A stretch of 64,000 bases of DNA from JASGDC01 sp047606545 (GTDB taxonomy: Bacteria; Actinomycetota; Actinomycetes; Actinomycetales; Micrococcaceae), in assembly GCA_047606545.1 (NCBI GenBank), contig JASGEI010000010.1:1-64000 (forward strand), read 5' to 3'. Under the pieces are notes generated by a model. That model had not been told where the DNA came from. It worked only from the letters and a program-made list of their open reading frames with translations, and searched no databases. Positions 8,745 through 17,755 of the stretch are shown in pieces. Position 1 is the first letter of the stretch. Each line of letters opens with the position of its first letter. A program made the translations under genes and the position numbers.

Positions 8745-9097
8745 GTTCTGCAATAACTACGCTACTAATTGGCACTTTCGGTAGTCTTGGAGCATTAGCA
8801 CGGTATATCATCAGTGAGCTTGTCATGGACATCAAACGAACTCATTTGCCATGGGCTATATTAGGCATTAATACATTTGGTTCTGCACTATTCCTAGCTG
8901 CAACTTATTCTTCGCTAGGACACCCTTGGATTTCGGCAATTACTACAGGTTTTTGTGGTGGTTTCACCACATTTAGCACTGTGATTTCAACTTCATTCTT
9001 AATTCCTGAAATTTCAATCAAGAACCGCATGATTTTCTTATTTGCAAATATAGTTTGTAGCATCGCAGTCATAGCATTGTTAAGTATGATGCTCTAA
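8741..9097 (+). CDS. crcB: Fluoride channel subunit CrcB/Fluc, second of a pair
   Basis: This 118-residue four-helix protein pairs with the preceding gene. It carries the canonical motifs: GSLGALARY near residue 12, the pore Asn in WAILGINTFGSALF, and GFCGGFTTFSTV near 73. GGGAGGAAAG lies upstream of the ATG, and the start overlaps the previous stop as ATGA, so translation is coupled. Having one diverged and one canonical copy is usual for heterodimeric Fluc channels. Confidence 0.92.
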   Translation: MSSAITTLLIGTFGSLGALARYIISELVMDIKRTHLPWAILGINTFGSALFLAATYSSLGHPWISAITTGFCGGFTTFSTVISTSFLIPEISIKNRMIFLFANIVCSIAVIALLSMML

Positions 9098-9108
9098 AAA
9101 TTACTAGT

Positions 9109-9152
9109 AAAAGTTCTATCGTAATAGTTTCAATATTACGGGTAGGACTTTT
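9109..9152. terminator. Imperfect hairpin after crcB
   Basis: The arms 9109-9126 and 9134-9152 pair with one bulged G and two wobble pairs. A short TTTT ends the 3' arm. It can serve as the first terminator of the crcB pair. Confidence 0.5.
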
Positions 9153-9180
9153 ATAACGCTACCTTCAAATTTACAGGACG

Positions 9181-9217
9181 AAAAGGCACCTACTTATTCT
9201 CTAAGTAGGTGCCTTTT
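9181..9217. terminator. Bidirectional terminator between crcB and pgmB
   Basis: A perfect 16-bp stem (9181-9196 with 9202-9217) with a five-base loop has A4 before and T5 after. It suits both the crcB transcript and the convergent pgmB transcript, whose stop codon is nine bases away. Confidence 0.9.
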
Positions 9218-9225
9218 TCAGTCTA

Positions 9226-9909
9226 TTAACGGTTATCAATATGGAGTTGGGTTTTTATAGCATTTAGCGTAACTTCTTCAGTGTTAGCAAAAAGCAAGTC
9301 GGCGGCATTTAACACTCGCTTATCGCCAATACCTAATGAAGTTTCACCAGCAGCGTTAATAGACTCAATACCGGCACTTGCATCCTCAAGGCCGATTACA
9401 GCACTAGGCTGTAAGTTCATTAGTTCAGCAGCTTTTTGGAAAATCTCTGGATCAGGTTTTCCAGCTTTCAAAATTGCTGGATCTACTATTCCATCAAATT
9501 CTGAATCTAACCGTAATCGCTCCAAAATATAAGGCGCATTATGAGAAGCAGAAGCAATCGCAGTTTTATATCCAGCTTTACGCACTGATTTAATGAAGTC
9601 TTGCATTCCAGGTAGAATGTCTGCTGAAGTTAAAGTGGAAATGAGTTTCTTATAGTTTTCATTTTTGGAATCAGCCATTTTTAGCTTTTGTTCTTCGGTA
9701 AACTCATTAGCTTTACCACCACGACTCAAGATTAATTCTAAGCTTTCCATACGACTAATGCCCTTTAAATCCTCTGATAAATCATCAGACCAAGGCACAT
9801 TAACTTTATCTGCTACTTGTTTCCATGCAACTGCATGAAAACGTGCAGTGTCAGCAATAACACCATCTAAATCAAAAGCAAAACCTTTAATATCACTAAA
9901 CTTAGTCAT
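9226..9909 (-). CDS. pgmB: Beta-phosphoglucomutase
   Basis: This 227-residue HAD-family enzyme converts beta-glucose-1-phosphate to glucose-6-phosphate. The nucleophile motif AFDLDGVIADT is near residue 11, followed by the family-specific FHAVAWKQVAD and LKGISRMESLELIL segments. GLEDASAGIESINAAG near 170 is HAD motif IV. It overlaps the end of the GH65 gene by eight bases, and the pair forms the classic phosphorolysis route: phosphorylase releases beta-glucose-1-phosphate, which this enzyme makes usable for glycolysis. Confidence 0.95.
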   Translation of the reverse strand: MTKFSDIKGFAFDLDGVIADTARFHAVAWKQVADKVNVPWSDDLSEDLKGISRMESLELILSRGGKANEFTEEQKLKMADSKNENYKKLISTLTSADILPGMQDFIKSVRKAGYKTAIASASHNAPYILERLRLDSEFDGIVDPAILKAGKPDPEIFQKAAELMNLQPSAVIGLEDASAGIESINAAGETSLGIGDKRVLNAADLLFANTEEVTLNAIKTQLHIDNR

Positions 9910-12175
9910 TGCTATCTCTTTCTTTCAGCACAATATCTTTATCGTTAAGGTTGATCGTTAGCTTTTTACCTCGAACTAGTTCAATATCCGTACCTGTATC
10001 TGAAACTTTAATTTCTAGAATTCGATCTCGGAAAATAAAACGGAAAGCATATCCCTGCCACTGCTTTGGCACAAATGGTTTCAAAGATAACTTGTTCTTA
10101 TGCACTCGCATTCCAGCGAAACCTTGGACAATAGCTAACCATGAACCAGTCATTGCCGTAATATGCAAACCATCTGCTGTGTCATTGTTGTAATTATCTA
10201 AATCCAGACGGGCTGCACGTTCATACATTTCAACTGCTTTTTCTTCCATACCTAGATCAGCAGCCAGAATTGAGTGCACTGATGGCGATAGTGAGGATTC
10301 ATGGACCGTAAATGGTTCATAAAACTCAAAGTTCTCACGTTTCTGTTTTTCAGTAAATTCAGCTGGGAAATAGAAGAAGGAATGTAAAGTATCCGACTGC
10401 TTGATAAACGGTGAGCGTAGAATCCGATCCCAAGACCAGTTTTGATTAATTGGACGTTCACTTTCGGCTAGCTCATCCACAGTCATTAGCTTTTTATCTA
10501 AGAAAGTATCATGTTGCACAAATATTTTGCGCTTCTTACCTTTAAACTCAACTTCTGCCTCAGGTAAATACATCTTTTCAGCAATTTCTTGCCACTTAGC
10601 TAACTCTTTTTGAGAAATCTCAAGCTGCCCCTTTATTTCTCTGCGAACCTTGCTGTAATTAGCTACTGCATAATTTAACACCCACTTAGCCATCCAATTG
10701 GTGTAATGGTTATTATTCACATTATTTTCATATTCATTTGGCCCAGTCACCCCATGAATCATATATTGCTGTTTCAGTTCAGAATAATGCACTCTGTCAG
10801 CCCAAAAACGTGCAATATTGTAAAGTACCAAAGCACCATTACCTGTTAACCAAGATTCATCACCTGTGATATTGGTGTAATTGTAAATAGCATATGCAAT
10901 CGTAGAGTTACGATGAATTTCTTCGAAGGTAATCTCCCACTCATTGTGAGACTCGATGCCATCAAAGGTAACCATTGGAAATAAAGCTCCAGCTACCCCT
11001 TGCTGTTTAGCATTATGAAAAGCACCATCTAGTTGTTTGAAACGATATTCCAGTAAAGATTTAGTAACTTTAGGGTCTGCAACTCCCAGATAAACTGGGA
11101 TTGCAAAAGCTTCAGTATCCCAATAAGTTGCCCCGCCATACTTTTCACCAGAAAACCCTTTAGGTCCAATATTCAAGCGTGCATCAGAGCCATAGTAAGT
11201 AGAGAAAAGTTGAAATAAGTTAAAGCGAATACCTTGTTGTGCAGCATCATCACCAGTAATCTTTACATCGGCTTTTTCCCAACGCTTGGCCCAAACATCA
11301 CTATGGGCATTTAATAAATCGCTATAAGGTAACTTAGCTAATTTCTTAGTTAACTTCGCACCAGCCTTTACTGCAGCTTGAGTATTTATATAGTCTCTAG
11401 AAGTGGTAACGATAACTCGCTTTTCAAAAGTAACTTCCACACCCTTTGGAACTTTGATCTCAAAGCTGTCAATTACTTCAGTAGCAGTCTTATTTTGTTT
11501 TACTAGCTTGCCACCAACGAAACTCTGCCTAGCAACTACCGTAAACTGAGGTACTTTAAAAGAGTTTTCCACGGTTTGAGTTGCCAAGTATGAATACTGC
11601 TCATTTTGGCCAGATTCTAGAACTGTCCAAAATTGTTCCTCATAATTTGAGTCTTCATTAAACACATTTGCATCAATACTAGCGGCAAAAGTCACTTCAT
11701 GTTCTTTACCGTCAACTGAGTTAAAAGTGTAGTGAAAGTCTGCAAGTTCTCTAGTGGCAATTGAAATAAAGCGAGTAATCATAAAATGGACACCAAATAC
11801 CGTGAATTCACGTACCAAAGTACCAGTTTTCATGTCTAACTCTAGACTAAAATCTGAGATATCATTCTTAGCCAAATCCACCTGGTTTCCATCGACTTCA
11901 ATGTCAGCTTTAATGTAATTTAATGCATTGATTGCCTTACCAAAATACTCTGGATAACCGTTTTTCCACCAACCAACTCGAGTTTTATCTGGAAACCAAA
12001 CTCCACCAATATAGATACCTTGATGTGTATCTGCCGAGTATGCTTCTTCAAACATCCCTCGCATACCCATGTATTCATTACCCAATGAAGTCATTGACTC
12101 TTGCAAGCGTTTATTATCTTTATCTAATTCATGAGTTTTGATTACCCATGGATCAACCTCAAAAATTCTTTTCAT
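9902..12175 (-). CDS. mapA: GH65 maltose phosphorylase
   Basis: This 757-residue enzyme is predicted to cleave maltose with phosphate to glucose and beta-glucose-1-phosphate. The GH65 layout is clear: N-terminal beta-sandwich, then an (alpha/alpha)6 barrel. HGVTGPNEYENNVNNNHYTN carries the general acid Glu481, close to Glu487 known in the Lactobacillus brevis enzyme. GPNEYENN favours maltose over trehalose or kojibiose, where GPDEY is common. I chose the ATG at 12175 because AGGAGA stands four bases upstream; a longer frame reaches 12247 but adds residues unlike the family. It is translationally coupled to pgmB and follows the sugar transporter. Confidence 0.92.
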   Translation of the reverse strand: MKRIFEVDPWVIKTHELDKDNKRLQESMTSLGNEYMGMRGMFEEAYSADTHQGIYIGGVWFPDKTRVGWWKNGYPEYFGKAINALNYIKADIEVDGNQVDLAKNDISDFSLELDMKTGTLVREFTVFGVHFMITRFISIATRELADFHYTFNSVDGKEHEVTFAASIDANVFNEDSNYEEQFWTVLESGQNEQYSYLATQTVENSFKVPQFTVVARQSFVGGKLVKQNKTATEVIDSFEIKVPKGVEVTFEKRVIVTTSRDYINTQAAVKAGAKLTKKLAKLPYSDLLNAHSDVWAKRWEKADVKITGDDAAQQGIRFNLFQLFSTYYGSDARLNIGPKGFSGEKYGGATYWDTEAFAIPVYLGVADPKVTKSLLEYRFKQLDGAFHNAKQQGVAGALFPMVTFDGIESHNEWEITFEEIHRNSTIAYAIYNYTNITGDESWLTGNGALVLYNIARFWADRVHYSELKQQYMIHGVTGPNEYENNVNNNHYTNWMAKWVLNYAVANYSKVRREIKGQLEISQKELAKWQEIAEKMYLPEAEVEFKGKKRKIFVQHDTFLDKKLMTVDELAESERPINQNWSWDRILRSPFIKQSDTLHSFFYFPAEFTEKQKRENFEFYEPFTVHESSLSPSVHSILAADLGMEEKAVEMYERAARLDLDNYNNDTADGLHITAMTGSWLAIVQGFAGMRVHKNKLSLKPFVPKQWQGYAFRFIFRDRILEIKVSDTGTDIELVRGKKLTINLNDKDIVLKERDSND

Positions 12176-12200
12176 TGTCTCTCCTAAGACTGGATAATAA

Positions 12201-13547
12201 CTACTTCGTTGGTTCAGTTTCTGGAATAAACCTAACTGAAAGTGCACCGAATGCCATCAAAATACCTGAAACCAAAATCATGGCTGGGAAATGTTTCCCT
12301 AGCATTGGGAACAATGCAAATGATAGTAATGAAGCTACAATCTGAGGTAGACAAATAGATCCATTAAATAATCCTAAGTAAGTACCCATATTTGAACCAC
12401 GAAGTGAGTTAGTAACCAGTATGAATGGATATGCCATCATTCCTGCCCATGAAATACCTATCAGTATGAATGAGAAAATTAAACCATATTGGTGATTTAT
12501 AAAGAATACTGAGACAAAGCCTACAGCACCCAAAGCTAATGAAATTGTATAACCTAATTTATTATTCTTACTAGGAATTCTTGAAAGCACTAATGACCAA
12601 ACTACCGCAGCAATTGCATAAACAGCTGATAAAATACCAAACCAGTTACCACCAGCTTGGAAACCCGCACTAGCAGGATCAGTTGCATGGAATACTTCAT
12701 CAGCAACAGTACCTGTACCGTAAGTCCATAGATATTGGAAAGCCATCCAGCAGAAGAACTGAGTAATAGTTACCATCCAAAAAGTCTTTGGCGCTTTCTT
12801 TAAGAGTTCAACAATATTTTCACTCTTAGCATTTGGGTCAACCAAAGGTACGCCATGGTACTTTTCATAAGTTTCGTTATCATATTCTTTAACTGAAAAT
12901 ACAGAGATAATCGAGAAAACGACTAAGACTAACGCACCTACGTAAAATGAAATTACTACTGACGGTGGAACTTCACCATTTGGCGCAGTATTTGCCACTC
13001 CAATTGCAGTAAGCAAAAAAGGAAAAGTCGTTGCTAGTACGCTACCTGTATTAGATAAGAAACTCTGGATTGAGTAAGCATAAGACTTCTGATTTTCATT
13101 AACCATATCTCCCACAACCATCTTAAATGGTTGCATTGCTACATTTGAACTTAAGTCCATAAATAAAATTGTGATTGCACCAAACCAAAGTGCCATTGTA
13201 GTACCAAAACCAAAACTACCTGAGTTAGGCAATAAAACCATTACAACTACCGACACTAAAGCACCTACAAATAAATACGGCATACGACGACCAAAACGAC
13301 TAGTCCAAGTCCTATCTGAAAAATACCCTACCAATGGTTGCACTACTAACCCAGCTAGCGGTGGCATGATGAAAAAGAAACCAAGTTTTGTGGGATCAGC
13401 ACCCAAAGTCTGAAAAATACGTCCCATTTGTGAACTCTGCAGTGAGAATGCCATCTGGACTCCCAAGAAGCCAAAACTCAACATCCAAATAGTTTTTAAT
13501 GATAAATTAGGCAGTCCTTGCCCCTGTTTTAAAGTTTTTTGTTCCAT
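12201..13547 (-). CDS. MFS sugar transporter, probably maltose (SLC45/GPH-like)
   Basis: This protein of about 448 residues has twelve predicted membrane helices. Motifs of the SLC45-like MFS group are visible: GRIFQTLGADP near residue 42, GLVVQPLVGYFSDRTWTSRFGRRMPY near 70-95, and SWAGMMAYPFILVTNSL near 375. It should import an unphosphorylated disaccharide, the substrate needed by the GH65 phosphorylase that starts 26 bases downstream. GAGGGAG lies 12 bases before the ATG at 13547; an in-frame ATG at 13580 lacks a ribosome site. A LacI-type operator lies 110 bases upstream. Confidence 0.88.
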   Translation of the reverse strand: MEQKTLKQGQGLPNLSLKTIWMLSFGFLGVQMAFSLQSSQMGRIFQTLGADPTKLGFFFIMPPLAGLVVQPLVGYFSDRTWTSRFGRRMPYLFVGALVSVVVMVLLPNSGSFGFGTTMALWFGAITILFMDLSSNVAMQPFKMVVGDMVNENQKSYAYSIQSFLSNTGSVLATTFPFLLTAIGVANTAPNGEVPPSVVISFYVGALVLVVFSIISVFSVKEYDNETYEKYHGVPLVDPNAKSENIVELLKKAPKTFWMVTITQFFCWMAFQYLWTYGTGTVADEVFHATDPASAGFQAGGNWFGILSAVYAIAAVVWSLVLSRIPSKNNKLGYTISLALGAVGFVSVFFINHQYGLIFSFILIGISWAGMMAYPFILVTNSLRGSNMGTYLGLFNGSICLPQIVASLLSFALFPMLGKHFPAMILVSGILMAFGALSVRFIPETEPTK

Positions 13548-13656
13548 GTTGGATAAACACTCCCTCGCATTTATATCCATATAATTTTTAAAATTAATTT
13601 ATTTATCCAACATCAAAATAACACCCTCATAAGGGCTTTAAATAGCTTATTTTAAA

Positions 13657-13670
13657 TGATACCGGTAACA
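13657..13670. promoter_or_regulatory. LacI-type operator upstream of the maltose operon
   Basis: TGATACCGGTAACA is a near-perfect 14-bp palindrome centred on CG, the hallmark of LacI-family operators. It sits just after the lacI stop codon and upstream of the transporter gene. A second copy differing at one position lies at 14704-14717 before lacI. Both share about 26 bases including a flanking TTATTTT stretch. Confidence 0.75.
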
Positions 13671-13672
13671 GG

Positions 13673-14614
13673 TTATCGGCAACTATTTCGAATAATTAAC
13701 TCAGGTACGATAAGTTTATTTTCCGTATTTTTACGCTTTATTGCATTAAGAGTATTGTTAGCTAATTCTTCAGCAATCTCTGGAAATGGCTGTCGAATTG
13801 TAGATAATTGTGGCGAAGTAATTCTATCGATGAATACCCCATCAAAACCAATAAGCCCAATCTCCTCTGGAATCTTAAACTCTTTTGCCACCGCACGCAT
13901 TACTCCAAGAGCTATCCGATCACTACTACAAACAAAAGCTGTATCTTTTTCTAACTTTGGCAATAGGTTATCAACCACTGCTTCGGCCGCATGAGAATGA
14001 TTATCTGCCGTATAGATTATTGCAGGTAGCTTATTAGCAACTACAGCGTCACAATAACCTAGCTCTCTAGATTTAGTAAATGGCAATTTAATTTCTATCC
14101 CAATATAAATAATCTTTTCATATCCAGTTTTTATAAGGTGTTCAGTAGCCTGATAAGTACCATTTCGATTATCACTATCCACATAAGGTAAAGCTACATC
14201 GTCATGTCCTTCTCCATACAAAATGACTGGAATATCCATCTTGGAAAGCATTTCTAAATCACTTTCACGCCAACCACTTACAATAATTGCATCCACTTTA
14301 CTGGTGTCTGAAATTTGATAGACAATCTCTAGAGAAAAACCATTAGCTTGTAGCACATCTGCTAAATACAAAAGCAAAATTGCATAATTAGGCTCAGCTA
14401 CTTCGACATCTTCCAAAATCATGAACTGAATTACAAATTTTTGTCTAGTAGCTAAAGCAATGCCTGCTTTATTTGGAATATAATTAAGTTCTTTAATTGA
14501 TCTCTCAACTAATACACGTACTTCATCAGAAACTAGCTCAGGATGATTAATCACACGCGAAACAGTCATCTTCGAAACATGCGCATGACGTGCCACATCA
14601 TTCAAATTTGTCAC
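13673..14614 (-). CDS. LacI-family transcriptional regulator
   Basis: This 313-residue repressor begins with the helix-turn-helix NLNDVARHAHVSKMTVSRVINHPE (about 3-26). A hinge (GIALATRQ) and a periplasmic-binding-protein-like effector domain follow, with the end segment SSDRIALGVMRAV and PEEIGLIGFDGV typical of the family. GTG is the start, with AAGGA six bases upstream. It lies between two matching operators, so it probably represses both the transporter-mapA-pgmB operon and itself; maltose or a related glucoside is the likely inducer. Confidence 0.92.
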   Translation of the reverse strand: MTNLNDVARHAHVSKMTVSRVINHPELVSDEVRVLVERSIKELNYIPNKAGIALATRQKFVIQFMILEDVEVAEPNYAILLLYLADVLQANGFSLEIVYQISDTSKVDAIIVSGWRESDLEMLSKMDIPVILYGEGHDDVALPYVDSDNRNGTYQATEHLIKTGYEKIIYIGIEIKLPFTKSRELGYCDAVVANKLPAIIYTADNHSHAAEAVVDNLLPKLEKDTAFVCSSDRIALGVMRAVAKEFKIPEEIGLIGFDGVFIDRITSPQLSTIRQPFPEIAEELANNTLNAIKRKNTENKLIVPELIIRNSCR

Positions 14615-14703
14615 GATACGTCCTTGAATATCAATATTTTTATTATTAAATTATTTATCATTAAACTAACACAACTCCATATTAAGTAATTGCTTATTTT
14701 TAA

Positions 14704-14717
14704 TGATACCGATAACA
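14704..14717. promoter_or_regulatory. LacI-type operator upstream of lacI
   Basis: TGATACCGATAACA matches the operator at 13657-13670 except at one base. It is about 90 bases upstream of the lacI GTG, which implies autoregulation. On the minus strand it overlaps a possible TTGTTA -35 element. Confidence 0.7.
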
Positions 14718-14770
14718 AGATCAAATATCGCTTGTGGCATTGCTTTGCCCAAACTGCCATTCCCTTTTTC

Positions 14771-14826
14771 CTTAGTAAAACGGTATTTTCGTTGCTTATA
14801 TGCAGTGGAAATACCGTTTTACTAAG
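14771..14826. repeat. Long perfect inverted repeat between lacI and the PTS gene
   Basis: Two perfect 18-base arms (14771-14788 and 14809-14826) surround a 20-base loop. It follows the PTS terminator on the minus strand. Its function is unknown; its architecture resembles the other long intergenic palindromes in this window, without sequence similarity. Confidence 0.75.
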
Positions 14827-14837
14827 AAAATGCGTTT

Positions 14838-14877
14838 AAAAAGGACCTGCATTCAATAATGAGTGCAGGTCCTTTTT
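14838..14877 (-). terminator. Terminator of the PTS gene
   Basis: A 14-bp stem (14838-14851 with 14864-14877), extended by three further pairs at the loop, has five T residues at its 3' side on the minus strand. It lies ten bases after the PTS stop codon. Confidence 0.88.
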
Positions 14878-14887
14878 AGTTGATAAT

Positions 14888-16933
14888 TTAGCGTTGTACT
14901 GGCTCTCTGTTACCTAAGCGTACCTTTTCACGTCCAGCTTTTTCATTCTCTACATCGCTTTCCTTGAACCCAAACATCCAAGTTGCAGTGAAAGAGACTA
15001 CTAACGTAGCAGCTGTGGCAATTAAGAAACCATAGAAACTACCGTCTAGACCCTTTGGATTTACGAATGAAGTGAACCCGATTAGTGACCCCGTGAATCC
15101 CCACATGTTTACATGTAGCAGACCTGTTAAGAAACCACCTACAGCGGCACCTGTACAACCAGTTATAAATGCCCGACCATACTTCAAGTTAGCACCGTAT
15201 ACTGCAGGTTCAGTAACACCACAAAGTGCAGAGATTGTCGCAGCACCAGTAAGTTCTTTAACACGCATCGTCTTTGTCTTAAAGAAGATAGCCATTACTG
15301 CGCCAGCTTGACCAAGCATGGAAGCAGAAATAATCGCATTAAGCGGTGAACTACCATCTATTGAAATCTGACTAGTAACAATTGGAATTACCGCCCAGTG
15401 CAAACCGAAGATTACTAGACACTGATAGAAGCCTCCAATAATTAAACCTGCTATCGGTGGACTTGCATGGTATAAGAACATTAAGAAACCAGCGATTCCA
15501 GAACTAATTGCACTAATTATTGGACCAACAATTAGAAATACCACAGCACTTACTGCAAATACTTCAATCAAAGGGTTGAAAATCATTTGTAGTGTTAACG
15601 GAATGTATTTTTCTAATAGCGGTTCTAGTCTAGCTGCTAGGTATGCCGCTGCAATTACTGGGAAAATTGAATAAGTGTAATTCACTAAGTGTATCGGAAT
15701 ACCAAATAAATCAGCGTTCATTGTCATTCCTAGGAAATTAGGACCTTTCGTTGACGCTGCTGCCTGCACAATAGTCGGATAGGTCATCACTCCACCAATA
15801 ATTGCCACAATAATAGGGCTAGCACCCAAACGACGTGCAGCAGAGAAACCTACGAAAATTGGTAGGAAGTAGAATACTGCATCCCCCATTGCATTAATAA
15901 TATTGTATGTAGAACTCTTATCATTCGTAATATCAAAAGTAATTAACAGAGCTAAAATACCTTTTAAGATACCAGAAGCAGCTAATAGACCAATTACTGG
16001 AATCATGGAGCCTGTAATTACACCAATTAACTGTGATAGATAAAACTTAAGTGCTGGGACGAAACCTTTTGGAGCTTCTTGTTTTACAGCTGGTGCACCA
16101 TCTTCAGAATCTCCGTAACCAGGACCCAAAACTTTAAGTACTCCGTTATAAACTTTCTTAACAGCTGGCCCGATAACTACTTGATACTGTCCACCAGCTT
16201 TAGCTACGTCTACTACCCCATCAAGATTGCGGATAGTTTCATCATGAGCTTTAGCTTCATCTTTCAAGTAAAAACGGACACGAGTAATACAATGCACTAC
16301 ATTATCGACGTTTTCTTGACCACCAACTTGGTTAACAATCTCATGTGCTAAGACTTCATATTGATCACCAGTAGCTGGAGCAGGAGCTGCTTCACGTTTC
16401 ACTAAAGTATCGCCTGCCGCAGTTACACCACCTGCCGCAGCTGTAACAGTTTCAGCCTTTCCTGCACTTCCATTTTCAGGCAATTCAACTGATGCAACTT
16501 GCTCTTCAGGGACAGCCACATCACTAATTAACTTAACTTCAGCTCCTGCTGGGCTAGTAATAATCGTGATAATAGTGGTTTTCTTACCAGCTGCAGTAAC
16601 TGCATTAAGATCCATCTTACCAACTGGTTCACCAGCTTTAAGCTGCTGACCTTCTTTAACTTTAAGGTCGAAAGGTTCCCCCTTTAACTCGACCGTATCA
16701 ATACCCATATGCAAAAGAATTTCCATACCATTTTTGGCTCTAATACCCATTGCATGTTTGGTATCACTTGCCAGCATGATAATTTCGCCGGTTATTGGCG
16801 CATATATCTCATCAGAATCTGGCTCTACACCAAAACCATCACCCATCATTTTTTGAGAGAACACTTGGTCATCTACTTCAGTAATCGGCATTAGCTTACC
16901 TGATGCTGGAGCATAAATATGTTCAGTCGTCAT
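14888..16933 (-). CDS. PTS permease, glucose/beta-glucoside superfamily, fused IIA-IIB-IIC
   Basis: This 681-residue permease imports and phosphorylates a sugar. Residues 1-150 are a Crr-like IIA with the phosphorylated His75 in EILLHMGIDTVEL. An Ala-rich linker leads to IIB (about 191-270) with Cys215 in VVHCITRVRFYL. The IIC membrane domain runs from about 290 to the end. IIC resembles the sucrose, trehalose and beta-glucoside group; the exact sugar cannot be read from sequence. The order A-B-C differs from the more common B-C-A of that group. No phospho-glycosidase or antiterminator gene is adjacent. AGAGGTTAG precedes the ATG. Confidence 0.92.
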   Translation of the reverse strand: MTTEHIYAPASGKLMPITEVDDQVFSQKMMGDGFGVEPDSDEIYAPITGEIIMLASDTKHAMGIRAKNGMEILLHMGIDTVELKGEPFDLKVKEGQQLKAGEPVGKMDLNAVTAAGKKTTIITIITSPAGAEVKLISDVAVPEEQVASVELPENGSAGKAETVTAAAGGVTAAGDTLVKREAAPAPATGDQYEVLAHEIVNQVGGQENVDNVVHCITRVRFYLKDEAKAHDETIRNLDGVVDVAKAGGQYQVVIGPAVKKVYNGVLKVLGPGYGDSEDGAPAVKQEAPKGFVPALKFYLSQLIGVITGSMIPVIGLLAASGILKGILALLITFDITNDKSSTYNIINAMGDAVFYFLPIFVGFSAARRLGASPIIVAIIGGVMTYPTIVQAAASTKGPNFLGMTMNADLFGIPIHLVNYTYSIFPVIAAAYLAARLEPLLEKYIPLTLQMIFNPLIEVFAVSAVVFLIVGPIISAISSGIAGFLMFLYHASPPIAGLIIGGFYQCLVIFGLHWAVIPIVTSQISIDGSSPLNAIISASMLGQAGAVMAIFFKTKTMRVKELTGAATISALCGVTEPAVYGANLKYGRAFITGCTGAAVGGFLTGLLHVNMWGFTGSLIGFTSFVNPKGLDGSFYGFLIATAATLVVSFTATWMFGFKESDVENEKAGREKVRLGNREPVQR

Positions 16934-17253
16934 TAACTAACCTCTTTGTAACTTTAATTTTAAGATTATTCATTTATTCATAACTAAAATACCACAACTT
17001 TGCTTAAACCAATTACTTTGCAGCAATTACAACAGTAATAGCAGCCCACATTTGTATAGTTACTACAAAATAAAATCCGGCCATAATCCAATTACGTCTT
17101 TCTTTTAGATAACGTTACAGAAGACATCGTAAGTATTATTGACTATTGTAGAGTTAGACTAACCTTTATATTTATTTTAGTAGATGGGAAATAATCATCG
17201 ACTCACTAATAGAAGCTATCGTAACTACGCTTGAATCCCTTGGCGCAATAACT
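16934..17253. other. Intergenic region before the PTS and DUF1622 genes
   Basis: This 320-base gap must hold the PTS promoter and the start of the DUF1622 gene. An ATG at 17184 would lead straight into DUF1622-like sequence if one G of the GGG at 17186-17188 were absent. I see no RNA gene or further coding frame here. Confidence 0.5.
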
Positions 17254-17694
17254 ATGGTTATTGGCTTTGTTATTGCAATAATCTTTTCACTACTAGTGCT
17301 ATCTCAAGGCAGAGGCGGTCCAGTCGCATTTCAGTCATTACGTAAACTTATTGGTTCATCGATTTTACTTGGTTTAGAAATTCTTGTAGCAGCAGATCTT
17401 ATCCGCACCATGATGACACCTACTCTTAATGATGCTCTAGTGCTTGGTATTATCGTTATCATTCGAACTGTATTGAGTCTGTCAATACAGATTGAGATTG
17501 AAGGCGTATTACCGTGGAAAAAAGCTATGCTTGAAAGTGGTGGTCAAGTATTTGCTAGAGAAATTACGAAAGAAACTACTAACAATCGTGAACATAAGCA
17601 CCATAATCTTAATACCGAAAATCATAAAAGCTACACACCAAAACGTAGTCGTTCTTCAGCTAGCGAAAAAATTCTAACTAATCTTTTAAATTAA
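17254..17694 (+). CDS. DUF1622 family membrane protein, 5' end uncertain
   Basis: The visible frame gives 146 residues with three hydrophobic segments (about 1-18, 32-52, 60-80), the motif QGRGGPVAFQSLRKLIGSSILLGLEILVAADLIRT, and a polar His/Asn-rich tail. This is the DUF1622 family, of unknown function. The family usually starts with another 20 or so residues. Upstream the same frame reads IIDSLIEAIVTTLESLGAIT, a good family N-terminus, but lacks a normal start. The ATG at 17184 is one base out of frame. Either a rare start is used or there is an indel. Confidence 0.75.
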   Translation: MVIGFVIAIIFSLLVLSQGRGGPVAFQSLRKLIGSSILLGLEILVAADLIRTMMTPTLNDALVLGIIVIIRTVLSLSIQIEIEGVLPWKKAMLESGGQVFAREITKETTNNREHKHHNLNTENHKSYTPKRSRSSASEKILTNLLN

Positions 17695-17700
17695 AAAGTA

Positions 17701-17733
17701 CGCCCATTACCAGATAAATATTGGTAATGGGCG
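17701..17733. terminator. Hairpin between convergent DUF1622 and ABC genes
   Basis: A perfect 12-bp GC-rich stem (17701-17712 with 17722-17733) with a nine-base loop sits between two convergent genes. It lacks a T-tract but its position fits bidirectional termination. Confidence 0.6.
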
Positions 17734-17755
17734 CATAAAGTAAAATGCTTTATAA

